Assembly: GCA_036824005.1 (NCBI GenBank)
Contig: DAITBA010000007.1
Span: 1 to 64,000, forward strand
DNA: 64,000 nt
Direction: 5' to 3'
Source: DAITBA01 sp036824005
Lineage (GTDB): Bacteria; Pseudomonadota; Gammaproteobacteria; Burkholderiales; Rhodocyclaceae
Shown here: one piece after another, positions 18,376-27,208 of the stretch
Layout of the letters: every line of letters begins with the position of its first letter
How positions within the stretch are numbered: the stretch's first letter is position 1
Translations under genes and position numbers: made by a program
The notes under the pieces: model-generated
What the model saw: the letters and a program-made list of their open reading frames with translations, nothing else
Database searches by the model: none
Told to the model about the DNA's origin: nothing

Positions 18376-20730
18376 ATGAACCTATCGGCGCCAACCCAAC
18401 TGATCGATGTACGCGTGTTCGCCCAGCAGGTGGCGACGCTGTACAACCTCAACCCGTTCATCCTGATGATGACGATCATCGCGGCAGTCGTCGTATGGAC
18501 GGTGCTCAAAGACTCGTCGCCCGCGCTGACCTTGAACGCCTGGTTCTTCGCCATCTGCTTCGTTACCGTCCTGAGGTATGGGCTGTTCCGATCATACCGG
18601 CGCAGCGCACCGCCGCCGGAGCACTCAAGGCGCTGGCTACTCCGCTTCGTGGTGCTGACCGTACTTGCCGGAAGCGTTTGGGGATTGGTCGGCACGGTGC
18701 TCTATCCGCCCGACGGCGACCCGAACCAGCTCGTCATCGGGATCATTCTCGTCGCCCTCTCCGCCTCGGGCCTGTTTTCCTTGTTTCCCGTGTTCGTGGC
18801 CTACGCGGCGCTTGCCGTCCCGACACTTCTGCCGTTCGTTTTGTATCTGCTCATCTCGGGCAACGAAGCCGACCGATTCGTCGCGGTTACGGTTTTCATC
18901 TTTCTCGTGGTTGCCTTGGCCAGCGCCCTGCGCAGCTCGAAGAACAATGCCAATTCCCTGCGGCTTCAGTTCGAGATTGCCCAGATCGCGGAGGAGCGCG
19001 AGCGGGCAAAAGATGCCGCCGAGGCGGCGAGCCGGGCCAAATCGCAGTTTCTCGCCAACATGAGCCATGAAATCCGCACACCGATGAACGGCATCATCGG
19101 AATGGCGGATCTGCTTCTCAACACCGCGCTGAGTTCGACCCAGAAGCGTTACGTCCAGACCGTGCATAGATCGGGCGAAACCTTGCTGGCCATAATTAAT
19201 GACATCCTGGATTTCTCCAAGATCGAAGCGGGAAAGCTCGAACTGGAATCCATCCGCTTCAACGTGCCCCAGCTGATCGCCGAAGTCGCGGACCTGTTCA
19301 GCGAACGGGCCGGCGCCAAGGGCCTTCGCCTGTCCGCGGCGGTGGACCCGGATGTACCGACCCACGCACGCGGCGATCCGACGAGACTGGCTCAGGTGTT
19401 GAACAATCTAGTGAGTAACGCCATCAAGTTCACCGCCAAAGGTGGGGTGACAGTGCGTGCCGCGGTAGCGCCCTCCCAAGGCCAGGACGAACCCTCCCCG
19501 GCCGCGGAGCAGATTCTCATGTTCTCCGTCAGCGACACCGGCATCGGGCTGGCAGAGTCCGACTTGGAACACATTTTTGACGCCTTCTCCCAAGCTGATG
19601 GTTCGACCACCCGCAAATACGGCGGCACTGGGCTGGGCTTGGCGATCGCGCGACAGCTCGTCACCTTGATGGGCGGGGAAATCGGCGTAGACACCCGCCC
19701 CGGTCGGGGTTCGACGTTCTGGTTCACCGTGCGTCTCAAGGGCGTCGATCCGTCAGAGGTGGCGAACGAAGAGCCGCGGCACAGAACCTCGGCACACGCG
19801 AGTTTGCGCGGACATGTCCTGCTGGCCGAGGACAATCCGGTTAACGTCGAGGTAGCACAGGCGACGCTGGAATCCTTTGGACTGAGTGTCGACGTGGCAC
19901 AGAACGGACAGGAGGCAGTCGAGGCCGCCGCGGCCAGCCACTACGACCTTGTACTCATGGACTGCCAGATGCCGGGCATGGACGGATTCGAGGCAACCCG
20001 CCGCATCCGCGCCATGGAGGGTTCACGCCACGGGGACGGGGCGCCAAGCATGCCGATCATTGCTTTGACCGCCTACGCCATCGAGGGCGACCGCGAACGT
20101 TGCCTGCAGGCAGGCATGAACGACTACATTGCGAAGCCGTTCCGGCAGGCTGATCTTCACGCGCTACTGGAGCGTTGGCTCGCCAAGATCGAAAACGATC
20201 AGCCGTCAGCGCCGGACGACACGGCCTGCAAGCCCCAGTCGCAGGTTGCGGCGGGGCAGAGTTACCCGCTATCCATCGCCTCAACCCTTCTGTCGGACGC
20301 CTCGGTACCGGGCACCCCCGGCGCCGCCGCCGAAACGACCGCGATCCTGGATCCGGCTATACTTCAATCACTCCGTCAGATGCGAAGACCCGACGGACCC
20401 GACGTCGCGGCAAAGACGGTGGAACTCTACCTCAAGCAGTCCGAACGGTTTTTGCCTTCACTCCAGGAAGCCATTGCCAGCGAGGATGTCGCCGTGGTTC
20501 AGCGGACGGCGCACACATGGAAAACCAGCAGCGCAAACGTCGGCGCCACAAGCATGGCCGCCAGGCTAAGGGCTATTGACAGTGCGGCCAGGCAGCGCGA
20601 AATGGCGCACGTGAGGGCCTTGGCCGGAGATCTCGCGCAGCATCTGGCCGCCGTGCGGTCCGCACTCGATGCTGAACTCGACTCCCACCGTACCGTCGAC
20701 CGCGCCAAAGGTCATTGCGACGAGCGGTGA
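18376..20730 (+). CDS. Hybrid sensor histidine kinase with receiver and HPt domains
   Basis: 784 residues. Six predicted helices (about 27-187) form an integral membrane sensor with short loops. The kinase follows: H-box MSHEIRTP with H231, N-box around N343-N348, SDTGIGL and GTGLGLAIA. A receiver domain (470-602) has D529 (LVLMDCQMPGMDG) and K587. A C-terminal HPt domain (about 655-765) has H713 in AHTWKTSSANVGA, close to the usual AHTLKGSSANVGA. It is a complete phosphorelay protein of BarA/ArcB type. The stand-alone receiver 20 bases downstream is likely its partner, and the sigma-54 activator upstream a possible target. The signal is unknown. Confidence 0.92.
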   Translation: MNLSAPTQLIDVRVFAQQVATLYNLNPFILMMTIIAAVVVWTVLKDSSPALTLNAWFFAICFVTVLRYGLFRSYRRSAPPPEHSRRWLLRFVVLTVLAGSVWGLVGTVLYPPDGDPNQLVIGIILVALSASGLFSLFPVFVAYAALAVPTLLPFVLYLLISGNEADRFVAVTVFIFLVVALASALRSSKNNANSLRLQFEIAQIAEERERAKDAAEAASRAKSQFLANMSHEIRTPMNGIIGMADLLLNTALSSTQKRYVQTVHRSGETLLAIINDILDFSKIEAGKLELESIRFNVPQLIAEVADLFSERAGAKGLRLSAAVDPDVPTHARGDPTRLAQVLNNLVSNAIKFTAKGGVTVRAAVAPSQGQDEPSPAAEQILMFSVSDTGIGLAESDLEHIFDAFSQADGSTTRKYGGTGLGLAIARQLVTLMGGEIGVDTRPGRGSTFWFTVRLKGVDPSEVANEEPRHRTSAHASLRGHVLLAEDNPVNVEVAQATLESFGLSVDVAQNGQEAVEAAAASHYDLVLMDCQMPGMDGFEATRRIRAMEGSRHGDGAPSMPIIALTAYAIEGDRERCLQAGMNDYIAKPFRQADLHALLERWLAKIENDQPSAPDDTACKPQSQVAAGQSYPLSIASTLLSDASVPGTPGAAAETTAILDPAILQSLRQMRRPDGPDVAAKTVELYLKQSERFLPSLQEAIASEDVAVVQRTAHTWKTSSANVGATSMAARLRAIDSAARQREMAHVRALAGDLAQHLAAVRSALDAELDSHRTVDRAKGHCDER

Positions 20731-20750
20731 CATCCAATTGAAATAACGAC

Positions 20751-21149
20751 ATGAACAGAGGCCTCCACCACGCAACGATCCTGATCGTCGATGACGACGA
20801 GACGGAGTTGTTTCTGCTTCGGCACAACTTGGAGGGCGCCGGTTTCGCCGTCCAGGAAGCCGCAACGGCCGAGGAAGGGTTGGACGCCTGTCGCTCCAAC
20901 CGCCCAGACGCGCTTGTCCTCGACGCCACCCTCCCGGGCATGGACGGCTTCGAGATGTGTCGTCTGCTGCGCACCCAGTCCGCCCATCGCGCGCTGCCGA
21001 TCCTGATGCTGACGGGGCGCGAAGACCCCCAGTGCAGAACCCACGCGTTCGAGGCCGGTGTCACGGATTTCATGACCAAGACCACCGATTGGGAACACAT
21101 CGTCAAGCGGGTGCGCGCCCTCGTGGACACCGGCAGCCTCGCTGCCTAG
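20751..21149 (+). CDS. Single-domain response regulator
   Basis: 132 residues, receiver only. D14-D16 acidic cluster, phosphoacceptor D58 (LVLDATLPGMDG), threonine in MLTG and lysine in FMTKTTDW are all present. There is no output domain. It starts 20 bases after the hybrid kinase and is followed by a bidirectional terminator, so the two form a transcription unit. It probably takes phosphate from the kinase's HPt histidine. Confidence 0.9.
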   Translation: MNRGLHHATILIVDDDETELFLLRHNLEGAGFAVQEAATAEEGLDACRSNRPDALVLDATLPGMDGFEMCRLLRTQSAHRALPILMLTGREDPQCRTHAFEAGVTDFMTKTTDWEHIVKRVRALVDTGSLAA

Positions 21150-21223
21150 CCCGCGACGGCTTCACGTCGCCTCATCCAGCGCCGGCTGGCCAAAACGCGA
21201 GCTACCTCCCGTCCCACGCTCCC

Positions 21224-21261
21224 GGACGAAAAAAGCCCGCGTGATGCGGGCTTTTTCGTCC
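21224..21261. terminator. Bidirectional intrinsic terminator
   Basis: Long hairpin: the arm GGACGAAAAAAGCCCGC, loop GTGAT, and the complementary arm ending GGGCTTTTTCGTCC. The stem core GCCCGC/GCGGGC has A-tracts before it and T-tracts after it, so it can end both the receiver gene (plus) and prpE (minus, stop at 21276). Confidence 0.9.
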
Positions 21262-21275
21262 AATCCAATGTCGCG

Positions 21276-23171
21276 CTACTTGGCGGTAATCGCCGCCTTG
21301 ATCTGGTCCAGAGTTGACGGATCGTCGATGGTGGTCAGGTCGCCGGGATCCCGCCCTTCCGCAAGCGCCTGTATCGAGCGGCGCAGCATCTTGCCGGAAC
21401 GGGTCTTTGGCAATCCGCTGACGAAGTGGACGCGGCCGGGGCGGGCGATTGCCCCGAGCAGTTCATCGACCTTGGCCATAACCTCCTTCTCCAAAGCCTG
21501 TTTCGCTTCGGGCGTGGCGATCGAATCGACGCTCTTGACCACGGCGAACGCGACCGGCACCTGCCCTTTCAACTGGTCGTTGACGCCCACGACGGCCACC
21601 TCTGCAATCGCCGAGTGCGCCTGCACGGCCTCTTCGATCTCGCGCGTGCCGAGACGGTGTCCGGCGACGTTGATCACGTCGTCCGTGCGGCCAAGAATGA
21701 AGAAGTATCCATCCTCGTCCTTGATGCCCCAGTCAAACGACGAATAGACCTGCGGCTCCTTGAACAGGGTGAAGTAGGTCTGCACGAAGCGCTCGTCCTG
21801 GCCCCAGACGGTGGACAGGCAGCCCGGCGGCAGGGGCGGCAGTACACCGACGATTCCCTTCTCGTTCGGCTCGCACTCTGTGCCGTCTTCGCGGAAGATC
21901 TTCAAGTTGTAGCCATAGGCAGGGAAAGAAGGCGACCCAAACTTGATCTTGGTCTTCTCCACGCCGGGCACGGCCGTGAGCATCGCCCAGCCCGTTTCCG
22001 TCTGCCAGTAATGGTCGATAACGGGTTTGTTCAGCTCACCCATGATCCACTCGTGGGTCGGTTGGTCGAGCGGTTCGCCAGCGAGGAACAGGTAACGGAG
22101 CTTGGAGATGTCGTGCTTGTGCAGGAACGCCGGATCCTGCTTCTTCAGCACGCGAATGGCAGTCGGCGCGCTGAACATGGTGGTAACCTGATAGTCCTGA
22201 ACGATCTTCCACCAGATGCCGGGATCCGGGCGGATGGGCGTACCTTCGTACATGACCGTCGCCATGCCGGCGATCAGCGGGCCGTAAATGATGTATGAGT
22301 GGCCGACGACCCAGCCGATGTCCGAGGTTGCGAAGTAGGTCTCACCCGACTGACCGCAGTAGATATGCTTCATGGATGCGGCCAGTGCCACTGCGTAGCC
22401 GCCGGTATCGCGTTGGACGCCCTTTGGCTTGCCGGTCGTCCCCGAGGTGTAGAGGATGTACGACGGTTCGCTCGACTCCATCCACGTGACGGGCACATTG
22501 GCATTCATGTGCTGGGCGCGCAGCGTTGCGTAGTCGAGATCGCGCCCCTCCTTGCGCGGGAACCCCTTGTCCAGACCCCGATCGACGATGACCACCTTCT
22601 GCGGCGGGAACTGCGCCAGCGCGCATGCCTCATCCACGAGATTCTTGTAGGGAACCGCCTTGCCGCCGCGCATGCCGGCATCGGAGGTAACCATGAGCTT
22701 CGGTTTGGCATCATCGATGCGCGTCGCCAGCGAGCCGGATGCAAATCCGCCGAAGACGACGGAATGCACGGCACCTATCCTGGCACAGGCAAGAATGGCG
22801 AAGCAGGCCTCGGCGATCATCGGCATGTAGATAAGCACCCGGTCGCCCTTGCCAACACCCAAGCTCTGCATGACGGCGGCCATGCGCATCACTTCCGCCT
22901 TCAGCTCGGAAAAACTGTAGATCTTCTCCTCGTTGGTCTCGGTCGAGACATAGATCAGTGCCCGGTCATTCGGACGCTTTTCGGCGTGGCGGTCCACCGC
23001 GTTGTAACAGAGGTTCGTTTCGCCGCCGCTGAACCATTTGACGAACGGCGGCCGACTGAAGTCGCAGATCTTTTGCGGTCGCGTCTTCCAGTCGATCAGT
23101 TCCGCCTGCTCGCCCCAGAACTGCTCAGGCTGGTCGATGGAACGCCGATAGAACTCCTTGTACGTCGTCAT
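21276..23171 (-). CDS. prpE: Propionyl-CoA synthetase
   Basis: 631 residues from the ATG at 23171, which has GGGAG 8 bases upstream; a GTG nine bases earlier is less likely. AMP-forming acyl-CoA synthetase: propionate + ATP + CoA to propionyl-CoA. It shows YTSGTTGKPKG, DIGWVVGHSYIIYGPL and HYWQTETGW, the PrpE-type versions of the family motifs, and PKTRSGKMLRR with the regulatory lysine K594. It is the last gene of a minus-strand unit with acrylyl-CoA reductase and a receiver-GGDEF protein, so this operon probably channels acrylate or 3-hydroxypropionate products and propionate to propionyl-CoA. Confidence 0.93.
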   Translation of the reverse strand: MTTYKEFYRRSIDQPEQFWGEQAELIDWKTRPQKICDFSRPPFVKWFSGGETNLCYNAVDRHAEKRPNDRALIYVSTETNEEKIYSFSELKAEVMRMAAVMQSLGVGKGDRVLIYMPMIAEACFAILACARIGAVHSVVFGGFASGSLATRIDDAKPKLMVTSDAGMRGGKAVPYKNLVDEACALAQFPPQKVVIVDRGLDKGFPRKEGRDLDYATLRAQHMNANVPVTWMESSEPSYILYTSGTTGKPKGVQRDTGGYAVALAASMKHIYCGQSGETYFATSDIGWVVGHSYIIYGPLIAGMATVMYEGTPIRPDPGIWWKIVQDYQVTTMFSAPTAIRVLKKQDPAFLHKHDISKLRYLFLAGEPLDQPTHEWIMGELNKPVIDHYWQTETGWAMLTAVPGVEKTKIKFGSPSFPAYGYNLKIFREDGTECEPNEKGIVGVLPPLPPGCLSTVWGQDERFVQTYFTLFKEPQVYSSFDWGIKDEDGYFFILGRTDDVINVAGHRLGTREIEEAVQAHSAIAEVAVVGVNDQLKGQVPVAFAVVKSVDSIATPEAKQALEKEVMAKVDELLGAIARPGRVHFVSGLPKTRSGKMLRRSIQALAEGRDPGDLTTIDDPSTLDQIKAAITAK

Positions 23172-23199
23172 GCTCTCCACTCCCTAAGAACCCTGCAGG

Positions 23200-24414
23200 T
23201 TACGAATGCCTGGACGTTGTTGAAGTGGTCATCGTTCCCCGACGTTGCGTGTCGTCGGAGTGCTCAACTAACGGTTCCGAGCCACATTTTTCGGCCAGCG
23301 CCGCGAGCGGGATTCCGCATTTGAACTCGCTCTCGATCAATTGTAGCAACGGCAGCAGCCGGCGCGTAATGCCCGGCAAGTGCGGCCGAACTTCGGATGC
23401 CGACTTCGCCTGCAGCAGCAAGAGCGCTCGCTCGATGCTGAACACCTCGGCGACGTGCACCGCCTTCTTGATCGCGCCGCTGCTCACGACGACGCGATTG
23501 CCGCCCTCGCCCTGGCCTTTCTCGACGCGCTGAGCGGCCAGACCAATCAACTGGCTGATCATAAATGACTGATCGGCATGGCTATTGGAGATGCCGATAG
23601 TCAGGCTGATCCGAATCATTTCGCCGCGGTACTTGAGCACCACGCTCTCGATTGCCGCGCGCAGGCGCAGCGCAAAGGCGCTGCAGGCCTCGAGGCTGGT
23701 GCTTGGGCTGACGACGCAAAACTGCGAGTCACCCATGTGGGCGACGGAATCTTCCTTGCGCACCCCGGCCGCGAGGATCTTTGCCAGTTTGCGGATGATG
23801 AGGTTGGCCACGCCCTCCCCATGGTCGTCCATGATCGCCGCAAAGCGGTCGATCTCGATCACCATGACGTTTATCTCGCTGTAATTGCGGCGCGCCAGCG
23901 AGAGGATCTGAGCGCCCTGGATCTTCAGGTACTCAGGTGTGACGAGTCCGTATTTCGGATCTATGGGCGACTGCATGGCAAGGGCCGCGCGGCTCTCCTC
24001 GAGCGCCTGGTGGGCGCGCGCCAACTTGATCTGGGCTTCGAGACGAGCCAGCAATTCGATGGTGCCGATTCCTTTGGTTATGAAGTCGGTGGCGCCGAGA
24101 TCCCTTGCCCTGGCGCGCGCATCGTCATCCTCGTCACCGGAAATCATGATGACCGGGATGTCCCGGATACGCGCGATTTTGGACCCGCGAATCCGCTCGA
24201 GCAAGCCATAGCCGTCCAGCTTCGGCATGGACAGATCCGACACCACCACCTGTATGGACGGATCGATGAGCAGCGTCTGCCAGCCCGCCTCACCGTCGGC
24301 CTCTTCGCGTACATCGAAGCGCTCGCGAATGTGCTTAACGATGGATGCGCGCACCATGCGCGAATCATCGATGACCAAGACCCGGGGCAGTGCGTTCTTT
24401 GTCTCTTCAACCAT
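23200..24414 (-). CDS. Receiver protein with degenerate GGDEF domain
   Basis: 404 residues from the ATG at 24414. Residues 10-130 are a receiver with D60 (VVVSDLSMP) and the expected Asp pair D16-D17. Residues 145-310 resemble a GGDEF domain, but the signature reads MGDSQF (227-232), so diguanylate cyclase activity is unlikely. The last 90 residues are a helical tail of unknown type. It lies 14 bases after the acrylyl-CoA reductase gene and 28 bases before prpE, so it is co-transcribed with two metabolic enzymes. A regulatory role by protein contact or as a c-di-GMP or GTP sensor is possible. The start could also be the upstream TTG at 24432. Confidence 0.83.
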   Translation of the reverse strand: MVEETKNALPRVLVIDDSRMVRASIVKHIRERFDVREEADGEAGWQTLLIDPSIQVVVSDLSMPKLDGYGLLERIRGSKIARIRDIPVIMISGDEDDDARARARDLGATDFITKGIGTIELLARLEAQIKLARAHQALEESRAALAMQSPIDPKYGLVTPEYLKIQGAQILSLARRNYSEINVMVIEIDRFAAIMDDHGEGVANLIIRKLAKILAAGVRKEDSVAHMGDSQFCVVSPSTSLEACSAFALRLRAAIESVVLKYRGEMIRISLTIGISNSHADQSFMISQLIGLAAQRVEKGQGEGGNRVVVSSGAIKKAVHVAEVFSIERALLLLQAKSASEVRPHLPGITRRLLPLLQLIESEFKCGIPLAALAEKCGSEPLVEHSDDTQRRGTMTTSTTSRHS

Positions 24415-24428
24415 GGGCGGCGCGGGCG

Positions 24429-25418
24429 TCAACCGGCAATATCGACGACAATGCGCCCGCGTACCCGGGCTTGGAGGAAATCCTCGAACACGCCGGGAAG
24501 ATCATCGAAAGCAATCGTTCGCGTCATCTCGGCGAGGTGCGGCGGACGCATGTCGGTCGCCAGACGCTGCCATATCCGCTGCCTTCCCGGCATCGGCCAG
24601 TATGCCGAGTCTACGCCGAGCAGATTCACTCCGCGCAGAATGAACGGCATCACTGTCGTGTTGAGTTCGATCCCCGCCGTCAGCCCACAGGCCGCGATGC
24701 TCGCTTCCTGCTTCATGGTCCGCGTCAGCCAGGCCAACGGTTCGCCCCCGACGGTATCATAGGCCCCGGCCCATATGGCCTTTTCCAGCGGGCGCCGCCC
24801 CATCTCCATAGTCCGGCGCGAGAGCACCTGGCGCGCGCCAAGATGGCGCAGATAGGCGTGCTCCTCGTCCTTGCCCGTAATGGCGGTCACCTCGTAACCG
24901 AGCTTGGCCAGGATATCGACGGCGATGCTACCAACGCCACCGGTCGAGCCTGTCACCGCCACCGGACCGTCACCCGGCTTCAGGCCATTGTCCTCGAGGC
25001 GCTGGATGCCCAGGCCGGCCGTGAATCCCGCCGTACCCAGAGCCATGGCATCGAACAGGCTCATCCCCCTGGGCATGGGCACGACCCAGTCGGCAGGCAT
25101 GCGCGCGTACTCCGCGTAGCCGCCGTGATGGGCAACGCCGATTTCGAAGCTGGTCGCGATCACGGCGTCGCCTTTGGCGAACCGAGGGTCACTGCTCGCC
25201 ACCACCGTGCCCGAAAGGTCGATGCCACCAACGCAAGGAAATCGCCGCACAATCTTGCCCGCGCCCGTGGCCGCCAATGCGTCCTTGTAGTTGACGCTCG
25301 AATAGGCGACGCGGATCGTCACTTCGCCCGGATCGAGTTGGGCCTCGTCCATGGACACGAAGCGGCCAACTATCTTGCCCGCTTCTTCGCTGATGACGTA
25401 CGCCCTGAACGGGTTCAT
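24429..25418 (-). CDS. acuI: Acrylyl-CoA reductase (NADPH), AcuI/YhdH family
   Basis: 329 residues, medium-chain dehydrogenase/reductase of the quinone-oxidoreductase-like group. Start MNPFRAYVISE, the substrate-domain SSVNYKDALAATG and the nucleotide site VTGSTGGVGSIA are typical of AcuI/YhdH, which reduces acryloyl-CoA to propionyl-CoA with NADPH. No zinc-binding cysteine set is seen, as expected. The ATG at 25418 has AAGGA upstream; the longer frame is not supported. Being first in an operon with prpE supports a role in acrylate, 3-hydroxypropionate or propionate metabolism and in detoxifying acryloyl-CoA. Confidence 0.88.
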   Translation of the reverse strand: MNPFRAYVISEEAGKIVGRFVSMDEAQLDPGEVTIRVAYSSVNYKDALAATGAGKIVRRFPCVGGIDLSGTVVASSDPRFAKGDAVIATSFEIGVAHHGGYAEYARMPADWVVPMPRGMSLFDAMALGTAGFTAGLGIQRLEDNGLKPGDGPVAVTGSTGGVGSIAVDILAKLGYEVTAITGKDEEHAYLRHLGARQVLSRRTMEMGRRPLEKAIWAGAYDTVGGEPLAWLTRTMKQEASIAACGLTAGIELNTTVMPFILRGVNLLGVDSAYWPMPGRQRIWQRLATDMRPPHLAEMTRTIAFDDLPGVFEDFLQARVRGRIVVDIAG

Positions 25419-25662
25419 TCTTGTTGTCCTTCGCATCCAATCCGGCGGCGACCGGCCCCCTGCCCGGGAACAGCACACGACGTGCCGGCGGCTCGCTGGA
25501 ACCGCGGCATGTCCAAGCGCTTTCGATTATACCGGATCGGCGCGGATTCACTCCCACCCGCGGCTGAGTATCCAAGGCCGAGCACCCGGCCATGTCGGCG
25601 GCATAGGCCGGACACTCGCGGACAACGCGAACGATTCCCACTCTCTTTGCAAAATTGATTGA

Positions 25663-25680
25663 CGAAGGTTTACACCTTCG
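25663..25680 (+). promoter_or_regulatory. Perfect 7-bp hairpin before the NlpC/P60 gene
   Basis: CGAAGGT-TTAC-ACCTTCG, an 18-base hairpin without a U-tract, 28 bases before the ATG at 25708. It overlaps a TTGACG (25659-25664) that could be a -35 element. It may be an operator or a 5' leader hairpin; no more can be said. Confidence 0.35.
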
Positions 25681-25707
25681 GGATTAGTCCGTATAGTGCG
25701 CGCCGTC

Positions 25708-26190
25708 ATGCACAGAACAATCATCTTTGCATTGGGGATGTTCGCTTTCGTTTCGACCGTCACTGCGACCGAGTCAGACGAAGCGAAGCCTTCCCTTTTC
25801 GAACGTTACACGACCAGCGCACAGGAACTCGGCGCGAGGGCGCTGTCGTTGCTCGGCATTCATTACCGCTACGGCGGCAATTCACCCGACACCGGTTTCG
25901 ATTGCAGCGGATTCGTTCGTCATGTCGTGGCCGACGTTCTCGGACTGCGGTTGCCGCGCAGCGCGCGGGATATCAGCCAGGTCGGCGCGCCGGTGACCAA
26001 AGATGAGCTCCAGCCCGGCGATCTGGTTTTCTTTAACACCTTGCGACGCACCTTCTCCCACGTCGGCATCTATCTCGGCGATCATCGCTTCGTGCACGCG
26101 CCGGCGCGCGGGGGCGAAGTACGCGTCGATGACATGCGCCAACGCTACTGGCTGACCCGCTTCAACGGCGCCCGACGCATCGCGGAGTAG
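25708..26190 (+). CDS. Secreted NlpC/P60 peptidoglycan hydrolase
   Basis: 160 residues. Residues 1-20 are a signal peptide (cleavage after VTA). The NlpC/P60 domain (about 40-155) has the catalytic cysteine C66 (FDCSGFV), H118 (SHVGIYLG) and a third residue near H130 (FVHAP). Such enzymes cut the D-Glu to diamino-acid bond in cell-wall stem peptides in the periplasm. A GTG at 25696 in frame is an alternative start, but neither has a good ribosome site. It is divergent from the acuI operon. Confidence 0.9.
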   Translation: MHRTIIFALGMFAFVSTVTATESDEAKPSLFERYTTSAQELGARALSLLGIHYRYGGNSPDTGFDCSGFVRHVVADVLGLRLPRSARDISQVGAPVTKDELQPGDLVFFNTLRRTFSHVGIYLGDHRFVHAPARGGEVRVDDMRQRYWLTRFNGARRIAE

Positions 26191-26238
26191 ATCTCCGGGC
26201 GGCCCCGCACCGGCTCCTGCTTTCGGCCGCAGCCGGGT

Positions 26239-26973
26239 ATGCTGTGGACCATGCCGCCACGATCCGGTCCTATCGCCTGCACGCCCTATCGCGCGCCGTA
26301 TTGGTCCCTGCTTTTCCTTCCGCTTCTAGCGTGTTGGTGCCCCGCTTCACACGCCGACACGGAGCAGGCTGCAGACGACGCGCAATGGCTGGACGGTATC
26401 GTCGAGCGGTCTGCCGCCGCGGTCAACGAAGGTCAGCTCCACTTCCTGGCGAGGCTGCCCGACAAGCCCGTGCATCACCATCGTAATGATATAGTCATCA
26501 GCGAGGAGAGCCTTCGCAACGGCTGGGTCGAACTGCGCCAGTGCCATCATCATCTGGATGCCGTTGGCCGAAGCCAAATCGTTTTCCACCGCGAGCACAC
26601 TCGCGCCCTGCGCATTCTCGAGACATCGGCCATCGACGAAAGCTGGGTGGAAGGCCACACGATCCAATTGAGCGGCACCGCTTCCGGGGCACACATCTGC
26701 CTCGCCGCCGAGAGCCGGGCATTGAGTATTCAGCCGGACGGCACCTACCTGCTGCGCAATGGCCCCTACCTGCGCCGCTTCCTCGACGGTTACTACCCGA
26801 TTCGGGTGTCAATGCGAGTAACTCTGCATGCCCGAAGCGTGAGATTCCTGGGCAGCACGCCCGCACCTCAGATCGGCTTCAAAGTTTGGCAGACCGGCGA
26901 CGAAGTGCACTACGACGCCCAGTTCGAAGGACGCCTGACTACGCAGCTAACCTTTGTCCGGGAAACCGAGTAG
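26239..26973 (+). CDS. Secreted protein of unknown function
   Basis: 244 residues. After an n-region of about 20 residues comes a hydrophobic stretch (WSLLFLPLLACW) and cleavage near the ASHA site, so it is exported. The mature protein is soluble, with little recognisable motif content; Cys in RQCHHHLD and HICLAA could form a disulfide. I do not recognise the family with certainty; it could be a periplasmic domain of the DUF4390 or related type. It follows the NlpC/P60 gene by 48 bases and probably shares its transcript, which suggests a cell-envelope role. Confidence 0.65.
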   Translation: MLWTMPPRSGPIACTPYRAPYWSLLFLPLLACWCPASHADTEQAADDAQWLDGIVERSAAAVNEGQLHFLARLPDKPVHHHRNDIVISEESLRNGWVELRQCHHHLDAVGRSQIVFHREHTRALRILETSAIDESWVEGHTIQLSGTASGAHICLAAESRALSIQPDGTYLLRNGPYLRRFLDGYYPIRVSMRVTLHARSVRFLGSTPAPQIGFKVWQTGDEVHYDAQFEGRLTTQLTFVRETE

Positions 26974-27129
26974 CTGGCTGTCGCGTAGCCGGCGCGTCAC
27001 CGTGCGCGCCACGACTGCCGCACCGCATCAGCTTTTTATCGCTCCTGATCAAGGGGTTGTGGGTATTCGCTGCCGATCGCGAGATCCTCGTAGCAACATC
27101 TTGTGCATGAACCATTAAAGCGTGAATTG

Positions 27130-27148
27130 TTGCAAATTATTCGCATTT
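27130..27148. promoter_or_regulatory. Candidate Fur box upstream of fbpA
   Basis: TTGCAAATTATTCGCATTT, close to the betaproteobacterial Fur-box form with AAAT-AT-ATTC-CATT. It is 61 bases before the ATG of the iron-binding protein gene. A very similar site, sharing TGCAAATTAT, lies between fbpB and fbpC at 32028-32046. Confidence 0.6.
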
Positions 27149-27208
27149 ACGAATACGTCTTATTTGTGTTAAGATCGCCACCAACCTATCGCACCCACGG
27201 GAGCAACC

